Positions 32,437-46,261 are shown, numbered from the stretch's first letter. The stretch is 64,000 nt of DNA from Allodiplogaster sudhausi (GCA_945643635.1 CALZFC010000031.1:2855501-2919500), one strand, 5' to 3'. Notes: generated from the sequence alone by a model not told the origin. Made by a program: numbers and translations.

Positions 32437-35400
32437 TTATTTCTCTCTGGCGTAGATTCGACATTTGTATGGCTTCGGTGAGCGCAAGAAACCGTCGATT
32501 CGTTCAGGCCGAGGAGGGACGACGCCCTCGGGAGTGAAGCGGAAGTGTTGGAGCAGAGTGACGAGGAAGATGAAGAGCTGCAAGAGAAGTGAGCATATTT
32601 CTATATTAATAAAAAGAACATTTAAAATGCATCTACAACTTTAGTTTCTTTGTTCAGAGAAGTATGTACTTTGAACGCCAAGACAAGACCGATCACGGAC
32701 CTCCATGCGCGCGAGCCCTTCGCCAATACACGCGCGCTTCCCGACGGAAAAGGCCATGATCCGAGGGTCCTGGGTCATTTTTAAGATCTTGTTTCAATAG
32801 ATAATATATTTATTTTTTATAAATGAATACCTTCATATGTAAGAATTCTTAATTTCGTTACATTTCTTGCCGAATACTAAATACTAGATGAATATTGACA
32901 TGCTGCTCTAGAAGAAACACAATTCCCAGCCAACCTTGACGAACTCGCCGCTCTCGTTGAGATGCCGCTCGGGGCAGAAGAAATCGGCCCGCTCGAAGAT
33001 CTCGTCGTCAATCATAATCGACTGGAACTGCGGCATTACGGCAGTGCCGGCGGGGATTTGATAGCCTGGATGAGAAAGAGAGTTTGGAATGCAAGAGAGA
33101 CAGAAAGAGAGAGAGAAAGAGAGAGCGGAAGAGAGAGAGAATGCAGAGAGCGAGACGTTATCATAAATCAAGGAAGCAGAGGAAAAATGGAAAGACAAAT
33201 GCGAAGAGGTCGGATAAATGATCCAGAGATCAAGAGAACTATGAAGAAAAATGGCCAAAGGTCAACTTTGGGAATACCGGCAATTTCGGCTGGTTCAAGC
33301 AGGAGACGAGGAGCAATGGCTGGCAGTAACACGGCGCAACGATGCGTTTCTTGAATGACTGCACACGTGTAGGGTAGAAGGCGCTGGTCCTCCATTCGCA
33401 CGTCCTGCATGAAATTAGTATTTTACTATTATTATTTTGTCGCTAATTGAAATAGGATATTATCAAAACAATTTTTAAGAAGTACATCAACTCTTGCAAT
33501 TTTGAAAGATTGAAAGATTTAATAACATAAGGTGATTAATCAGGATTAATATTCCCGCTCGAACCCGCTTTCCGATTTGCTCGTCGATCTCAGCGTGCAG
33601 TTTGTCTTGCACCTTTGGATTGTTCAGCATGTACAGAATAGTGAAACGAAGTGTCGAAACCGTGGTCTCCAGCCCTTTATTAAATTTATTTTTTATCCTT
33701 TTGTTGAATAATCTCAAACAATTACTATCTAGTTATCAAAAACGTCACATTGTTTTCTTGAAGAAAACAATGCAACATAACAAAGTTCGGTTTGAACTCT
33801 CTTACCAGCCGTGTAGAGATCGTACGCTGCCACAATCATTTGATGGCGAGTAAAGCTTCCTAAAAGATAAGAAAGCATTTCATTCTAAGTCTTCTCAGCT
33901 AATGTAAGCCATTTTAAGGAATGTAACGCGATGCAAATACAGGTGGACCTAGGAAGATCTGTGAAGCGTTGCCAATTGATTTTTCGCAAGTGTTTTAATC
34001 ATTGTTCTCATGCTTTTCCCCGTCTACAAACCAAGCTCCTCTCCCTCTCTCTTTCTGCGCTCCATCTCTTGCAAGAATGCGTCAATGAAGCATTTCGGCG
34101 TCGCTTCCATGTCGAGCGCCGCCTCTCGTTCGGTTACTTCCTGCAGAATACCAAAACCTTTTCCGGCTAATAAGCAAAATAAAGTAAAAGAATAAAAAGT
34201 TTCAAAGCAATCATCTGACATAAACTTTCCTGAACAGTTGGCATAACTAGTTTACTTAAAAGAAAATAATGAAAAAATAAAGCGAATTTCTAACCCGATC
34301 GATCTCGTCCATGACCTGGTCGTTTGCGATGACGGATTTCTTCAGGCCGATGCCGAGCAGCGAGTCAAAGTGTTTGAGGGCAGGGATGAACTCGATCGCC
34401 TGCACTAACGGCGAGTTCGAGCCTTGGATCACCTTTAAAATGGATGAGTAAGCTGCTTTCTCTCTTTCCTTCTCTCTCTCTCGCTTTCTCTTACTTTTCT
34501 CTTTCTACATCATTCTCTCTTCTTCTCTCTCTATCGTTCTCTCCTTCTCTCTCCGATTCTTTATCCTCTCGCCCTCTTTCTCCATCCCCATCCAAACCTC
34601 ATCAATGAGCTGCTTGAATCGTATGCTGACAGGATCATCATGCCCAGTGATCCGTCCAAATGTCAGACTCTTGATGACGTTTCCAACGCAACTCTATCAT
34701 CGATGATAATTGTTCATGTCAATGAGATTGTTCTTCTTTTTCACCGTAATTTCTTAGAACAATTAAAAAAAATGGTTTATTACCGTAAGGTGCGGCGTGA
34801 TATCGATGACTTCGCCTTCGGACGTTCTCAAGACGTCAACTGCGCGGTGGATGAGGAAATTGGCCGTGTCCTAGAGGAAAAAGTAAATTTTAAGTTGTAT
34901 ATACATATACATATATTGTGTTTGTATCTAACGTTTTAAATAAATTTGTGTTCAGCCCCTTGATATTTGACAGACCTGCATGGTGTTCGTGCCTAATCCG
35001 AGATCCCTGAGCGTGTGGAGAGCGAATCTTCGCTGCTCCCTCCACATCGAGTTGTCGTTAAAGATCAGCCCGAAGAGTCCGCCGAAGAACATCTTTAATT
35101 GTTTGTTTATTTTTAAAACAAATCACAATATATTTTGATGTCACGAAGTCTTTGTTAAATATAAATCCAAGAAGAAGGAAACCTTCATGAGCTCTGCGAA
35201 TGGCTGCCTCGCTCCGTACAAATCGCCCTCTGCCGCGACTGTCGCCTTCAGAGTCTGAAATCACTCTTCAGTTCATAAATGACCAAGCAATTTTAGAATA
35301 TGTTTTAGAGCAATTTTAAATCAATATTTTGTAAGTGTAAATCCAAATTAAGATGATTGCCCAGAAACTTCCGCATCGTTGATGACAACTGTAGCATGCG

Positions 35401-35530
35401 GCATCCAGATTGTGTAGACATTACCGTACTGCTTCTTCCATCCGAGGAATACCTTGCAATGAAGGTTATTCAGAGAGAGAGAACTTGAGGTGGTGTGTGG
35501 TAGCGAGAAAGAATGTGAAAAAGTGTTGAG

Positions 35531-35575
<45 letters not shown>

Positions 35576-35905
35576 CAGAGCGAGAGTGAGAGAGAGAAAG
35601 AGAAAGAAAGAGAAAGAGGGCGAGAGAGCGAGAGAGAGAGAGAATGAGGGATAGAACGAAACAATAAACTCTTTATAATGCTGTTTTGTTCCGGGTTTTT
35701 TCTCTCTCACATTTCATTTTTTCAGACCCTTCGTGTTTCTCTAACTGACCTTGTCCATCTCTCCTGCGAGCGAGAAGATATTTCCGATTATGGGCAGGGG
35801 CATGGGCCCCGGCGGCAGGCCGAGCAGCCGATTCTTGACACGGCAATAGAGAAGCGAAAGGAGACAGCCGACCGCGAAAAGGATGAGCAGCAGACTGAGC
35901 GCCAT
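32437..35905 (-). CDS. Cytochrome P450 monooxygenase (CYP2-clan-like)
   Basis: Haem-thiolate enzyme, anchored in the ER membrane, oxidising lipophilic substrates. Fourteen exons join in phase to about 496 residues: 35750-35905, 35369-35452, 35183-35254, 34976-35092, 34784-34870, 34598-34693, 34295-34432, 34032-34140, 33806-33859, 33565-33674, 33278-33404, 32935-33065, 32701-32769, 32437-32577. An N-terminal hydrophobic anchor (MALSLLLILFAVGCLLSLLY) is followed by the Pro hinge LPPGPMPLPIIGN. Others are the C-helix WREQRRF, I-helix AGLETT, K-helix ETHR (about 360-363), PERH, and the haem loop FSVGKRACIGE with Cys about 441. All hallmark residues are intact. Glu replaces the more common Asp/Glu-Thr context only conservatively. 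Exon 12 has a stray copy at 22478-22850. Confidence 0.93.
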
Positions 35906-36287
35906 TCCCTGTGGTGCACAGAGATGGATGTGCCAGCCAACACGCTATGAGAGATGGAGAGAGTGATAGAGAGTGAGAGAGAGACAGAGACAGAGAGAGA
36001 AAATGCAAAAATGTTGGCGGCATGAACAACAGCGCGAAAAAAACTAAAGACGATATTTGAGATTGTTATTGTTGCTGGAAAGATCATACATTCTGACCAC
36101 GAGCCCAGCTTTGCGAAGTAGCAAGTAACATTCGTGCCTTTTATCGACTGCCAAAGTTTCGAAAGAGCAATTTCGGAGTGGAAATAACATGAGGATACAC
36201 ACACTTCATCACGATTTGCCACAATCAGCATCGCATTCTTATCTTTCACAATCGCTCTTAGACTCTCATCTTTATTTCTCTCTCTCC

Positions 36288-36327
<40 letters not shown>

Positions 36328-36934
36328 ATTTCCTCTGTCCTCTCTGGTTAATGACTAACCCTTCCTATATTATTCTCTATTCTCTTTTCCATTCTAGCCG
36401 TAATCGCAGTTCAATTTAGAAACACAGCGGAAGTTGCAGGTGAACTCTGAGCACGTGCACTTTTGGCTGACATGAGAAAAATAATGAGAAGAAGAGAAAG
36501 CGAGGAGGAGAGAGAGGGAGAGTGAGAAGTAGAGAGATAGAGAACAACTGAGAGAGAAAAAGAGCGAGAGAGGCAGACTACGCTTCGATCAATTGCATGC
36601 CGTTTCCAACTGCATTCTCTTGCTTTCTGTCAACCGTCCATTCTTTCTACTTTGGTGTACATGTGCAAATATGTTAAAGCTAACGATGTGATGCTGTCGA
36701 AAGAGAAAGACTAAAATATACATACATAGGTGGAAGACAAGGCAAACAATATATAGAGGACTGATTATAAAAAATAAGTAGACAGAACTAGTGAGAGACC
36801 GAAACAAGAGAAAGTATGAGAGAGACAGGGAGAGACAGGAAGAGAGAGACAGAGAGAGATAGAGAGACAGGTAGAGAGAGAGAGACAGGAAGAGAGAGAG
36901 AGGGGGAAAGACAGGGAGAGACAGGGAGAGAGAT

Positions 36935-36971
<37 letters not shown>

Positions 36972-38152
36972 AAGGATCATAGGGAATGAAATCAACGGCT
37001 GATATAGCAATCGAGGTTCGTAAAGAGCTAAGTGCACAAACAGCGCTGCTGAGTCACAATCACGGCCAAGAGCCATGGTCAAAGGGAAATAAGGACAGCC
37101 TTTTATCTACAGCCTTTACTGCGCTAGTTGAACATATTATTGCATAATGACCGAAAAGAGTTCAGACAACTAATTTTCAGTGGTGTTATACAACTGAACA
37201 TACATACATATGTATAAAAACATATACTTACCTACCGCAGCGTCTTTCCTTGGAAGAAGCAAATGAATGACTTCCTTCGTTTTTATGCAAATAATTTGTT
37301 GCAAGCCAAGGATATTCGGTTGAAATCAATCATTTAATACTAAGCCATACTTTTTGGGATATTTGCAGCATTCACCATGCGACTTAGCGATTATTTTTAA
37401 TTTCAAGATTTCCATATTTTATATTACTCCACACTCAGCCGTTTCATACGAAATTCCTGAGAAAGAGCTCTTGGGGAAGGTGGAAAATAATTCGGAGACA
37501 ATAAGTTGATATCAAGTTAATAAAAAATCTTCAGTTCTCTGGCGAAGCAAGTTCATAAAAGTATTGAAGTTTTAAATTCATCTTCTTCCCGGGCAGTATA
37601 TATTATATATGTATATGTACATATGTATCTAAAGGAAGGAGGTGCAGGAGGCCAATTCTTCACTTATTTCAATTTGTTTGATTTCTTGAATCTAGTGGCC
37701 TTTTCTAGATTCAAAGGTCTATAAATGTATTTAAAAGGTATGAAACAGGAAGTTCGGTTCTTTTTGAACAACTTTAATATCTACATAGTGCGTCAGGGTG
37801 AGCAGGTGCAATGTGTTGGACTTCGAGATCCCACGAGCAAGAATGACATTTAGAATTTTATAATTAAATCTCGTCCTAGTATTACAGAAATTCTCCATTT
37901 ATCCTTACATAGATATTTTACATAGTAGGCATGTTCGTATTTAAAATATTAAGTCTGAAATATGCCGTAAATTAGAAGGTCGCGTCGATTGGCGGTAGAC
38001 TGTTGTCAATTATTGGAATGCTTACATTTTGTTTTTCGTTTGTGCTTGCAAACCTTTAATTATATATTAGTAACGATGGCAGCGAAAGTCGAATCGTGAG
38101 ATAAGAAGAATAACATTCGTATCCATCTGCCATTGCTTTTCTCACTTGAGCC
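35906..38152. other. Intergenic region between divergent P450 and chemoreceptor genes
   Basis: It contains CT/GA tracts at about 35940-36000, 36275-36330, 36480-36570 and a long one at 36800-36975. From about 37770 the sequence matches 42360-42720, the shared upstream region of two chemoreceptor copies, so the promoters were duplicated with the genes. No exon recognised. Confidence 0.5.
36800..36975. repeat. (GA)n microsatellite, about 175 bp
   Basis: GAGA/GACA-type tract upstream of the chemoreceptor cluster. Comparable tracts occur at 35467-35645 (P450 intron 1), 55560-55690, 56420-56550, 56755-56935, 59370-59490, 61340-61445 and 63715-63770. Confidence 0.9.
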
Positions 38153-40396
38153 ATGCTTGAATGGTTGAAAGACTTTCTGGATCCGATTCTTCCCTCCTTT
38201 CTATTCGCGTCAACTCAAGGTGCGTGCTTCTTGTAAATACAAACGTGCATATCTACATACATAAATATGTATCTCTCTCTCACTGACATCTCTTCAGGTG
38301 GATTCCGATACACGCTGCCGAACTCCTCGCTGGAGTCGATAACCTTCTGGTGGGATTGCGTTTGTGGTGGTATCTCAGTGGTATCACATCTTGTCGGTCT
38401 CTACTTTGTACGTTTTCACAGCGGTAAAATATCGACAGCCTACAAGAACTGCCTTACACTGCTTGTGGTTAGTTCGTTTCTCAAGCAGTTATTTCATACA
38501 CTATACTGTTCCATACAAAAGAGAGAACAATGTTGTGGAATTATGTATGTATGTACATATAGCCAGCCTTCAAAAATTAGCCTAATCAAACAATTGTTCT
38601 ATGAGCTCTGTGTGTTTTACAAAATTGCGCTTGTTCTTTTTTCACAGACATCAACGCTGATTCTGGATGTAACTCTGAACTGGCTGACTATGCCACGGCT
38701 GCTTGCTCCAATTCCATGCGCCATTTCCACTGGACTTCTTCACGAGCTGCCCGGTGATCTAAGAACGGTCTCAGTGGGAAGAAATATTTCTGGATTATCA
38801 TTATTTGTATCTTATGACGGGCATTTTCCAAATACATCATTTAGCTCATTTTGTTCGGAAGCATTTCACTCTTCATTCCATCTTTCTTTATTTGCTTTCT
38901 CTACCGACATCAGGTTTGGAAGATTTAATTTTTAAAAGATATGGAAAGAACCATATGAATATTTGTTGTACAATTGCGGGAAATGTAATCATTAAAAATT
39001 TTGAAGAAAAAAAAACATTGAAAAAAACTCCTTTAAAATTTCGATACTGTTTAAAGTGACAAAGAAAGAAGGAAAACGGAAGAAAGTGCCTGCAGAAGGT
39101 GCAGCCTTGTGGCTCTATTTGGCGGCTGCCCGACTGGCTCCACTGGCTGGCTCGCGTGGCTCTCCTCGCCGTTCCCCTTCCAATCCTCGTCGTCTTTGCG
39201 ATGAGTCTTATGCCCAAGGAGACCGTTAAGGAGTTTCTCCGCGAGGTTGAATACTTTTCGTCATTTCTCTGAAAATTCAAACATTTCTTAGACATGACTA
39301 TAGCATTTTTAGTCTTCTTCTTCTTCTTTTTTAAACTGAAATCGTAAAATAAATCTTCATAATGTGAAATAAAATTTGAAAATGGCAAAGCCAACCGCGA
39401 ATATGTATCACCAACGTACAAAATTACTTCAATTTTTAAAAGATGCATGTATACACGTCCTTTTTTGTTCGTGACCGTTTCCTTTTGAGCGTGTTCTTGT
39501 AAATGACTCCCGTGCCCTCTCTATCCTCCCTGACCGCGCCGGCTGCATGTTCGATGGTGCACTTTACTGCGTAGCAGGTGCATTCTTCCATTTATTTGTG
39601 CCCTCCCCCACTCTATGGAATAAGAGGCCAAACGATGACGCAAAAGAGAACATATACATACATACATACATACATACATACATGCATATGTATGTATGTA
39701 TGTATATATTCTTAGTTACAATTAGTGCGACAACATTACACATTGCACATGAAATGTAAATACTTCTACTTAATTACAAGTTCAGTCGCTGTGTTGGGCG
39801 CAACATTTGTGGTGATTCCCGTATTGTGCTTTCTCTGCTGGCATATTTTCTACACCATTCGGACAGCCCTTCCCAATCAACTGAGCGTTCGAGCCAAGCA
39901 GTATCATCGGACAATGACACGGGCACTCATCGCACAGGTGGCTAACAGTTATTTCTGTAATTATCAATAAATAGATCATGATTTTAACAATATTCTTATA
40001 CTTAGGCGCTGGTGCCCGTGTCCCTCTTCATCGTTCCACCTGCCGCGTACACCGTTTTCCAGTTTACAGAGGCTGAGAACGACGGTTTGAAGATGCTTTA
40101 CTTTTACTGATTCTTCCTTCCAAAGAAATGCTTGCATAGCAAAATAAGCCTGCTTCCACGAGGATGACGTCATCTTTCCAGTTCTGTCGTTTGTGTCGAT
40201 GAACGCGTACTTCGTCATGAACTTTCTCCATCTGGTGGCGCTTGTCTTCTTCACTCCCTCCTACAGACGAAGACTGCTCGGAGTCGCGAGGAACTGCATG
40301 AAGTTGCAGCTGCGGAGGCCGACCGCTTCAGTTAGCGCCGTCGTTTCTGTCATTGGCAACACCAACTATCACAACTCACATTCATTTGTGGCATAA
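38153..40396 (+). CDS. Serpentine chemoreceptor-like 7TM protein, copy 1 (Srh-like)
   Basis: Nematode GPCR likely acting in chemosensory membranes; ligand unknown. Eight exons in phase, about 348 residues: 38153-38219, 38298-38467, 38648-38767, 39069-39224, 39490-39577, 39786-39937, 40006-40084, 40182-40396 (TAA). Several hydrophobic segments are evident (CGGISVVSHLVGLYFV, VALLAVPLPILVVFAMSLM, ATFVVIPVLCFLCWHIFYTI, LVPVSLFIVPPAAY, FLHLVALVFF). The third-loop/TM6 region KQYHRTMTRALIAQ and the C-terminal TPSYRRRLLG resemble Srh/Str-superfamily receptors. Exon 4 is chosen in the frame that gives a membrane helix, with its acceptor at 39068. Exact subfamily is uncertain. Confidence 0.8.
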
Positions 40397-41788
40397 AAAG
40401 ATCCATCATTGCATATCCAACACACAAGAATGCAAAGTGTTGAGAACGTGTTTGTGCCCTGTAATTGGGGCAAAAAGTGCTGAGATTGACTATTCAAGTG
40501 GAGCTATCTACCTCGTTCTTACGAGGTGTTGTCATTAAACGCTTTTCCCCGCTCCAACATAATTACAGAAATCGTATGCGTATTACTGAGGTGTGAATGC
40601 AATTAGTAATAGTGAATGCTTTCTTTCCACAAGGGCGAAGCTTGTGCCTCTGAACTTGGTAGGAATGACTTTAAAATCATTTGCTTTCATGCTTATCGTC
40701 TCTGGTCAACATTCGGCGCGTTTCTTTAGTCTCAATAAATCACTCGAGGGTGGCATTTCGGGAAGTTGTTGCATACATATATCGATCTTAATTTTTTGTC
40801 CGGAAACTTCCCTTTTTATTTCATTGGATGTGAAGCTGAAATAGGTGATAGCTATTTTTTTGTATATCAGCGGTGGATTGCGGTTCTGGAGGAGCTGGAG
40901 GATCTTTGACCCTGGGTGGTCAGTGGTTTTAGTGGAGTTGGAGGTACTGATGGATATGGTGGAGGAAGCACTCGAGGTTACCTTGGAAATTTGGAGAGGC
41001 TGGTGTATTAGTAGTGTGATCCAGTGATTACGGTGGATTTTTGGGTGCCGGTGGAGCGGGAAATTGCATGCGTTTTGCTAGATTAATATCTCTCCCGTGT
41101 GCATTTCAGGCTGATCCGATCTCCATGTTATGATTTAATATAGAATAAAAAGATGATTGTGGATCTCTCCCCATTGCCTGAACAAACCTATTAGAAAGGT
41201 CTTCGGTGAACTTTTACCTTTATAAAAGTTCTAAAGTTCTAACTCATCTTCTCCCGGACAATATATTTAGAGAAAGCACAGATGTGCAGAATACCAATAC
41301 TGTGCCAATTTAAATTTTGTTGACTTCTCGACCTTTTCAATATTCAAAATTCTCATTAGTATTTAATGAAAAAGAAACTCTGATGTGAGAAAAGCGGGTC
41401 GGAGTAGGTAAATGTTATACAGAGATTCTAATTAACATGTGCAGGTGCGAATTATAGCAATTTAATTTCTCACGGGCAAGAATGACGATTAATTTTTTAA
41501 AATTGAATATCCTCCCAATACTACAGGATTTCTTACATACATCCATATGCATGTCAGTATTTATAAATACTATGTAAAAAAAAAATTATCGGAAATTTTC
41601 CGTAAATTGCAAGGTCGCTTCAATAAAAACAGTAAGTACATTATTGTCGATTCCTCGAATTGCATCAACTTTTGTGCGTGCAAACCTTGTAATCAAGCCT
41701 TGTACTTGCAAAGAGAGCAGCAAAAGTGAGAAGAAGAATACCGTTCGTATCTATCTGCAATGGCTTTACTAACGTACGCTTGAGTCAT

Positions 41789-42300
41789 GTTTGACTGGTT
41801 GAAAGACTCTCAGGATATTCGATTCTTCCATCCTTTCTCCTCGCGTCGTCTCAAGGTGTGTGTTCTTTTTACATCTGCATAGAATTTAAGTACATAATGT
41901 AAACATGTACATTTAAAGGAGGGCGATCACCGAAAATTATTTAATGCATATTTGAATTACCGCGTCTGCACTGTGATTCCTCACTCTCATTCTCGCGTGC
42001 TATTTCGCGGGGTGCACAAACCCGCTGCGTGAAAATAACATGCGCGAATGAGTGCAAAGGGTCGCAGCAATTTGAAATATCATATAATTTTTAGGTGATC
42101 GCCCTGCTTAAATAGATAGTAAATCCCAATGGATACGCGATAGTGCCCGCGTCTCTCTTCATCGTTTCCCCGGTAGTGTACACCGTTTTCCAATTTACTG
42201 GGCGACGGTTTAAAGATACGTTGATTCACAGATTCTTTCTTCCAAAGACATCTTTGTATTGCAGAGCAAAATAAGCCTGATTCCCAGCCAAAAAAAGGCT
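41789..42300 (+). pseudogene. Decayed chemoreceptor remnant
   Basis: The exon-1-like sequence at 41789-41855 (MFDWLKDS..., compare MLEWLKDF in copy 1) has lost its reading frame. A piece at about 42140-42225 matches exon 7 and the following intron (CGTCTCTCTTCATCGTTTCC). The exons between are gone and a MITE sits in the middle. Confidence 0.7.
41917..42108. mobile_element. Short inverted-repeat element (MITE), family 1
   Basis: Ends AGGAGGGCGATCACC and AGCAGGGCGATCACC (complement) are inverted repeats, flanked by TAA on both sides. It is 192 bp and has no ORF. A shorter relative lies at 46262-46364. Confidence 0.65.
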
Positions 42301-42720
42301 TCTAGTAAACGCTTATCGAATACTGAAACAAGAAGTTCTGTTATTTTAGAAAAGCATTAATATCTACAAAGAACGCCAGAATGGGCAGGTGATAAGTATA
42401 GGACTTAGAGATCCCACGAGCAAGAATGACATTTAGAATTTTATAATTAAATCCCGTCCTAGCATTACAGAAATTCTTACGTATGTTACATAAAAGTCAT
42501 GTTCTCATTTAAAATAGTAAGTCTGAAATATGGCGTAAATTGCAAGGTCGCGTCGATTTGCGGTAGACTTTTGCCAATTATTGGAATGCTTACATTTTGT
42601 TTTTCGTTTGTGCTTGCAAACCTTTAATTATATATTAGTAACGATGGCAGCGAAAGTCGAATCGTGAGATAAGAAGAATAACATTCGTATCCATCTGCCA
42701 TTGCTTTTCTCACTTGAGCC

Positions 42721-45313
42721 ATGCTTGAATGGTTGAAAGACTTTCTGGATCCGATTCTTCCCTCCTTTCTATTCGCGTCAACTCAAGGTGCGTGCTTCTT
42801 GTAAATACAAACGTGCATATCTACATACATAAATATGTATCTCTCTCTCACTGACATCCCTTCAGACGGATTCCGATACTCGCTGCCGAACTCCTCGCTG
42901 GAGTCGATAACCTTCTGGTGGGACTGCGTTTGTGGTGGCATCTCTGTGGTATCACATCTTGTCTCTCTCTACTTTGTACGTTTTCACAGTGGTAAAATAT
43001 CGACAGCCTACAAGAACTGCCTTACACTTCTTGTGGTTCGTTCCTTTTTCAAGAAGTTACACCGTGTAGCGTTTCATACGAAAGCACGCGATAAGTGTGA
43101 TATGTTTGTACATATATGTATGTAGCCAGGCTTCAATAATTAGCCTATTTCTTATGAGTTTTTAAAGATTTACAAATGGCGCCTGTTCTTCTTTCCCAGA
43201 CATCAACCCTGATTTTGGATGTAACTCTGAACTGGCTGACTATGCCAAGGATGCTTGCACCAATTCCATGCGCCATTTCCACTGGACTTCTTCACGAACT
43301 GCCCGGTGATCTGAGAACGGTCTCAGTGGGAAGAAATATTTGTGGATTATCAATATTTGTGTCTTACGATATGCATCTTCAAAATACATCATTTAGCTCA
43401 TTCTGTTCGGAAGCATTTCACTCTACATTCCATCCTTCTCTATTTGCTTTCTCTACCGGCACCAGGTTAATTTTAAAAAAATGGTAGAAAGAGACATAGG
43501 AATATTTGTTATATAATGGCGTGAAATGTAAGTATTGAGCTCCTTTAAAATTTTGATACTGTTTAAAGTGACAAAGAAAGAAGGAAAACGGAAGAAAGTG
43601 CCTGCAGAAGGTGCAGCCTTGTGGCTCTATTTGGCGGCTGCCCGACTGGCTCCACTGGCTGGCTCGCGTGGCTCTCCTCGCCGTTCCCCTTCCAATCCTC
43701 GTCGTCTTTGCGATGAGTCTTATGCCCAAAGAGACTGTTAAGGAGTATCTCCGCGAAGTTCAACACTTTTCTTCATTTCTCTGAGAATTCAAACATTTCT
43801 TAGATATGATCACAGCATTTTTAGTCTTCTTCTTCTTCTTTTCTAGACTAAAATATATAAAAAAAAAATCATTAAAATATGAAATAAAATTTGAAAATGG
43901 CAAAGCCAATCGCAAATATGTATCACCAACGTACGAAATTACTTCAATTTTTTAAAAGATGCATGTATACACGTCCTTTCTTATTCGTGACCCTTTCCTC
44001 TTGAGCGCGTCCTTGTAAATGACTCCAATGCCCTCTCTATCCTCGCTGACCGCGCCGGCTGCATGTTCGATGGTGCAATTTACTGCGTAGCAGGTACATT
44101 CTTCCATTGATCAGTGCCCCCCTCTGTGGAATAAGAGGCCAAACGATGACGTAAAGTCAAAAAAAATATATACATATGTACATGCATATGTATGTACATA
44201 CCGTATTTTCTCAATTACTACCACGGGGGTGCAATTTTTCAATATCCTTGCGGGGGACTATTAGAGTGAGGGGTTCTACTTGAGGGAGTGGCACTAGTTT
44301 TCAATGTGAGACACTAAAAGTTTGATAATAACATTTTTTTTCTCAAAAAAAAAGAATCATAGCTCGAATTCATTGGAATCATCACTGGAATATCCTCCAT
44401 TTTACCACATAATTTGAATGAATTTGCCATCAGTTCATTGGTGAGAGCATCCCATGTCTCCAGGATCCATTCGAGGTACATCTCGAGGTAAGATAATAGA
44501 CTGTTAGGGGGGCACTATTGGGGGGGGGGGGGGTTCTACTAGGGGAGGGGTTCTATTTTTCAATGGATTTATTAGAGGGGGTACTATTAGAGGGGGAGTC
44601 TAATAAAGGGGGGGAGTACTAATAGAGAAAATATGGTACTTATCTTGATTCGCATACCTGATGTTACTTAAAATTAGTGTGACAGCATTACACATTGCAA
44701 AAGAAATGTAAATATTTCTATAACAAGTTCAGTCGCTGTGTTGGGAGATACATTTGTGGTGATTCCCGGGCTGTGCTTTCTCTGCTGGCATATCTTCTAC
44801 ACCATTCGGACAGCCCTTCCCAATCAACTGAGCGTTCGAGCCAAGCAGTATCATCGGACAATGACACCGGCACTCATCGCACAGGTGGCTAACAATTATT
44901 TTAGCAAGTATCACATTAATAACATTCTTATAATTAGGCGATGGTGCCCGCGGCTCTCTTCATCGTTCCCCCGGCAGCGTACACCGTTTTCCAGTTTACC
45001 GGGACCGAGAGCGACGGTTTGATGATTCTTTGTATTTATAGATTCTTTTTTCCAAAGACATCTTCGCATTACACAGCAAAATAAGCCTAATTCCCGGCCA
45101 AAAAAAGCCCGAGAATTTCCAGTTCTGCCGTTCGTGTCGATGAACGCGTACTTCTTCATGAACTTTGTTCATCTGGTGGCGCTCATCTCCTTCACTCCCT
45201 CCTACAGACGTGCTCTGCTTGGAGTCGCGAGGGAGAAGTGGCTGCTGCGGAGGATCGTCGCTCCAATCAACGTCGTCTCCAAAATTCATCACTCCCATTC
45301 ACTTATGGCATAA
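42721..45313 (+). CDS. Serpentine chemoreceptor-like 7TM protein, copy 2 (Srh-like)
   Basis: Tandem paralogue of copy 1, about 340 residues, same eight-exon structure and intron phases: 42721-42787, 42866-43035, 43200-43319, 43581-43736, 44006-44093, 44733-44884, 44938-45016, 45123-45313 (TAA). Exon 1 and exon 4 are nearly identical to copy 1, while exons 7-8 and the C-terminus (KWLLRRIVAPINVV) differ more. Frames are intact. Intron 5 contains a 426-bp inverted-repeat element. The upstream 360 bp is shared with copy 1, so expression may be similar. Role as for copy 1. Confidence 0.8.
44211..44636. mobile_element. Inverted-repeat element with G-rich core (MITE) in receptor intron 5
   Basis: Ends CCGTATTTTCTCAATTACTA and CCATATTTTCTCTATTAGTA (complement) form terminal inverted repeats flanked by TA, the mariner-type target. 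The core has several runs of G, including one of about 14 at 44521, and no ORF. Confidence 0.7.
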
Positions 45314-45934
45314 CCATCCATCCTTGAAAGGCTGACTGAAGTTTCAAAAATCAACAGAACAATCATATGGGCATATCTTGAGCAATTATCAAGGCAGTCT
45401 GCGCCGTATTCAGTACATTCTCTTGTATACAGTGAGGTTTGTTTTGTTGTTCAATACACTTTCCGATTGCAGTGTTGCATGCAGGAGACACTAAACATCT
45501 GTTTGTTTATATGTATTCCTTTTTTTCAATTGAACCCGTATTTCAATTTTTCGCTCGAGCTGCACATCAACTTACAAACCTCAAGTCGAAGCTAGGCGCA
45601 TTTTTTATACCGAACGACAACAACTTCAACAATTATTCATGTATGTATCATGAATTATTGTGTGTACATAGACCCATATAATACATAAGTTATGTAGAGA
45701 ATTGTTACGGCGAAAATTAGCAACTACTCACTAGTGCAGAGAACAGACTTCACTCTGCTTCTCATGTCTCGTATTGTACATTGTGAACTTGCGTCTTTCA
45801 TATCCAGCATATTCAACTTGAGTGATCTTTCGTTCAAATGCCGTGGGAGCTTTTTAGAGTTTCTATAAACTCGAAAAATGACTCTCTATCTCTTCTCCAC
45901 CCACAAACAGAAACATTTTCTTGTGTCTGCTCGG
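45314..45934. other. Spacer between chemoreceptor copies 2 and 3
   Basis: AT-rich; no exon or repeat recognised. Confidence 0.4.
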
Positions 45935-46261
45935 ATGTTTGATGAGTTCAGGGAAGTTCTCCGTTCGTTGCTTCCTCCTCTCCTCTTCACAACTGCTCAT
46001 GGTTCTTTATTATATATTTGTCGTCTAAATTATATTTGATGTGGTGTTATTTTCAATACGAAAAAACGAACACTTGCCAAGCTCCTCGTTCGAGTCAGCG
46101 ATGTTCTGGTCGAATTGCTGTTACGGCAGCATCTCCTTGGCTCTGCACGCTCTCGTCCTCTTCTTCGTTCGGCATCAAACCGACGGCGCCTCTGCAGCCT
46201 ACAAGAATTGCCTGACACTGCTCGTGGTCAGTAAAATTAATTCCCATTAAACGTGACTTTA

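Larger units (their letters stand above)
40397..42720. other. Spacer with decayed chemoreceptor remnant and a MITE
   Basis: Between two intact receptor copies. It includes a G-rich stretch at 40860-41060 whose shifted frames suggest glycine-rich codons (SGVGGTDGYGGGSTRG) but no gene. It also contains a receptor remnant (41789-42300) and a short inverted-repeat element (41917-42108). 42360-42720 repeats the upstream region of copy 1. Confidence 0.5.

Noticed and set aside
40860..41060. Glycine-rich structural protein gene
   Set aside because: Frame shifts and stops every 20-30 codons, no start or splice sites; probably G-rich non-coding sequence.
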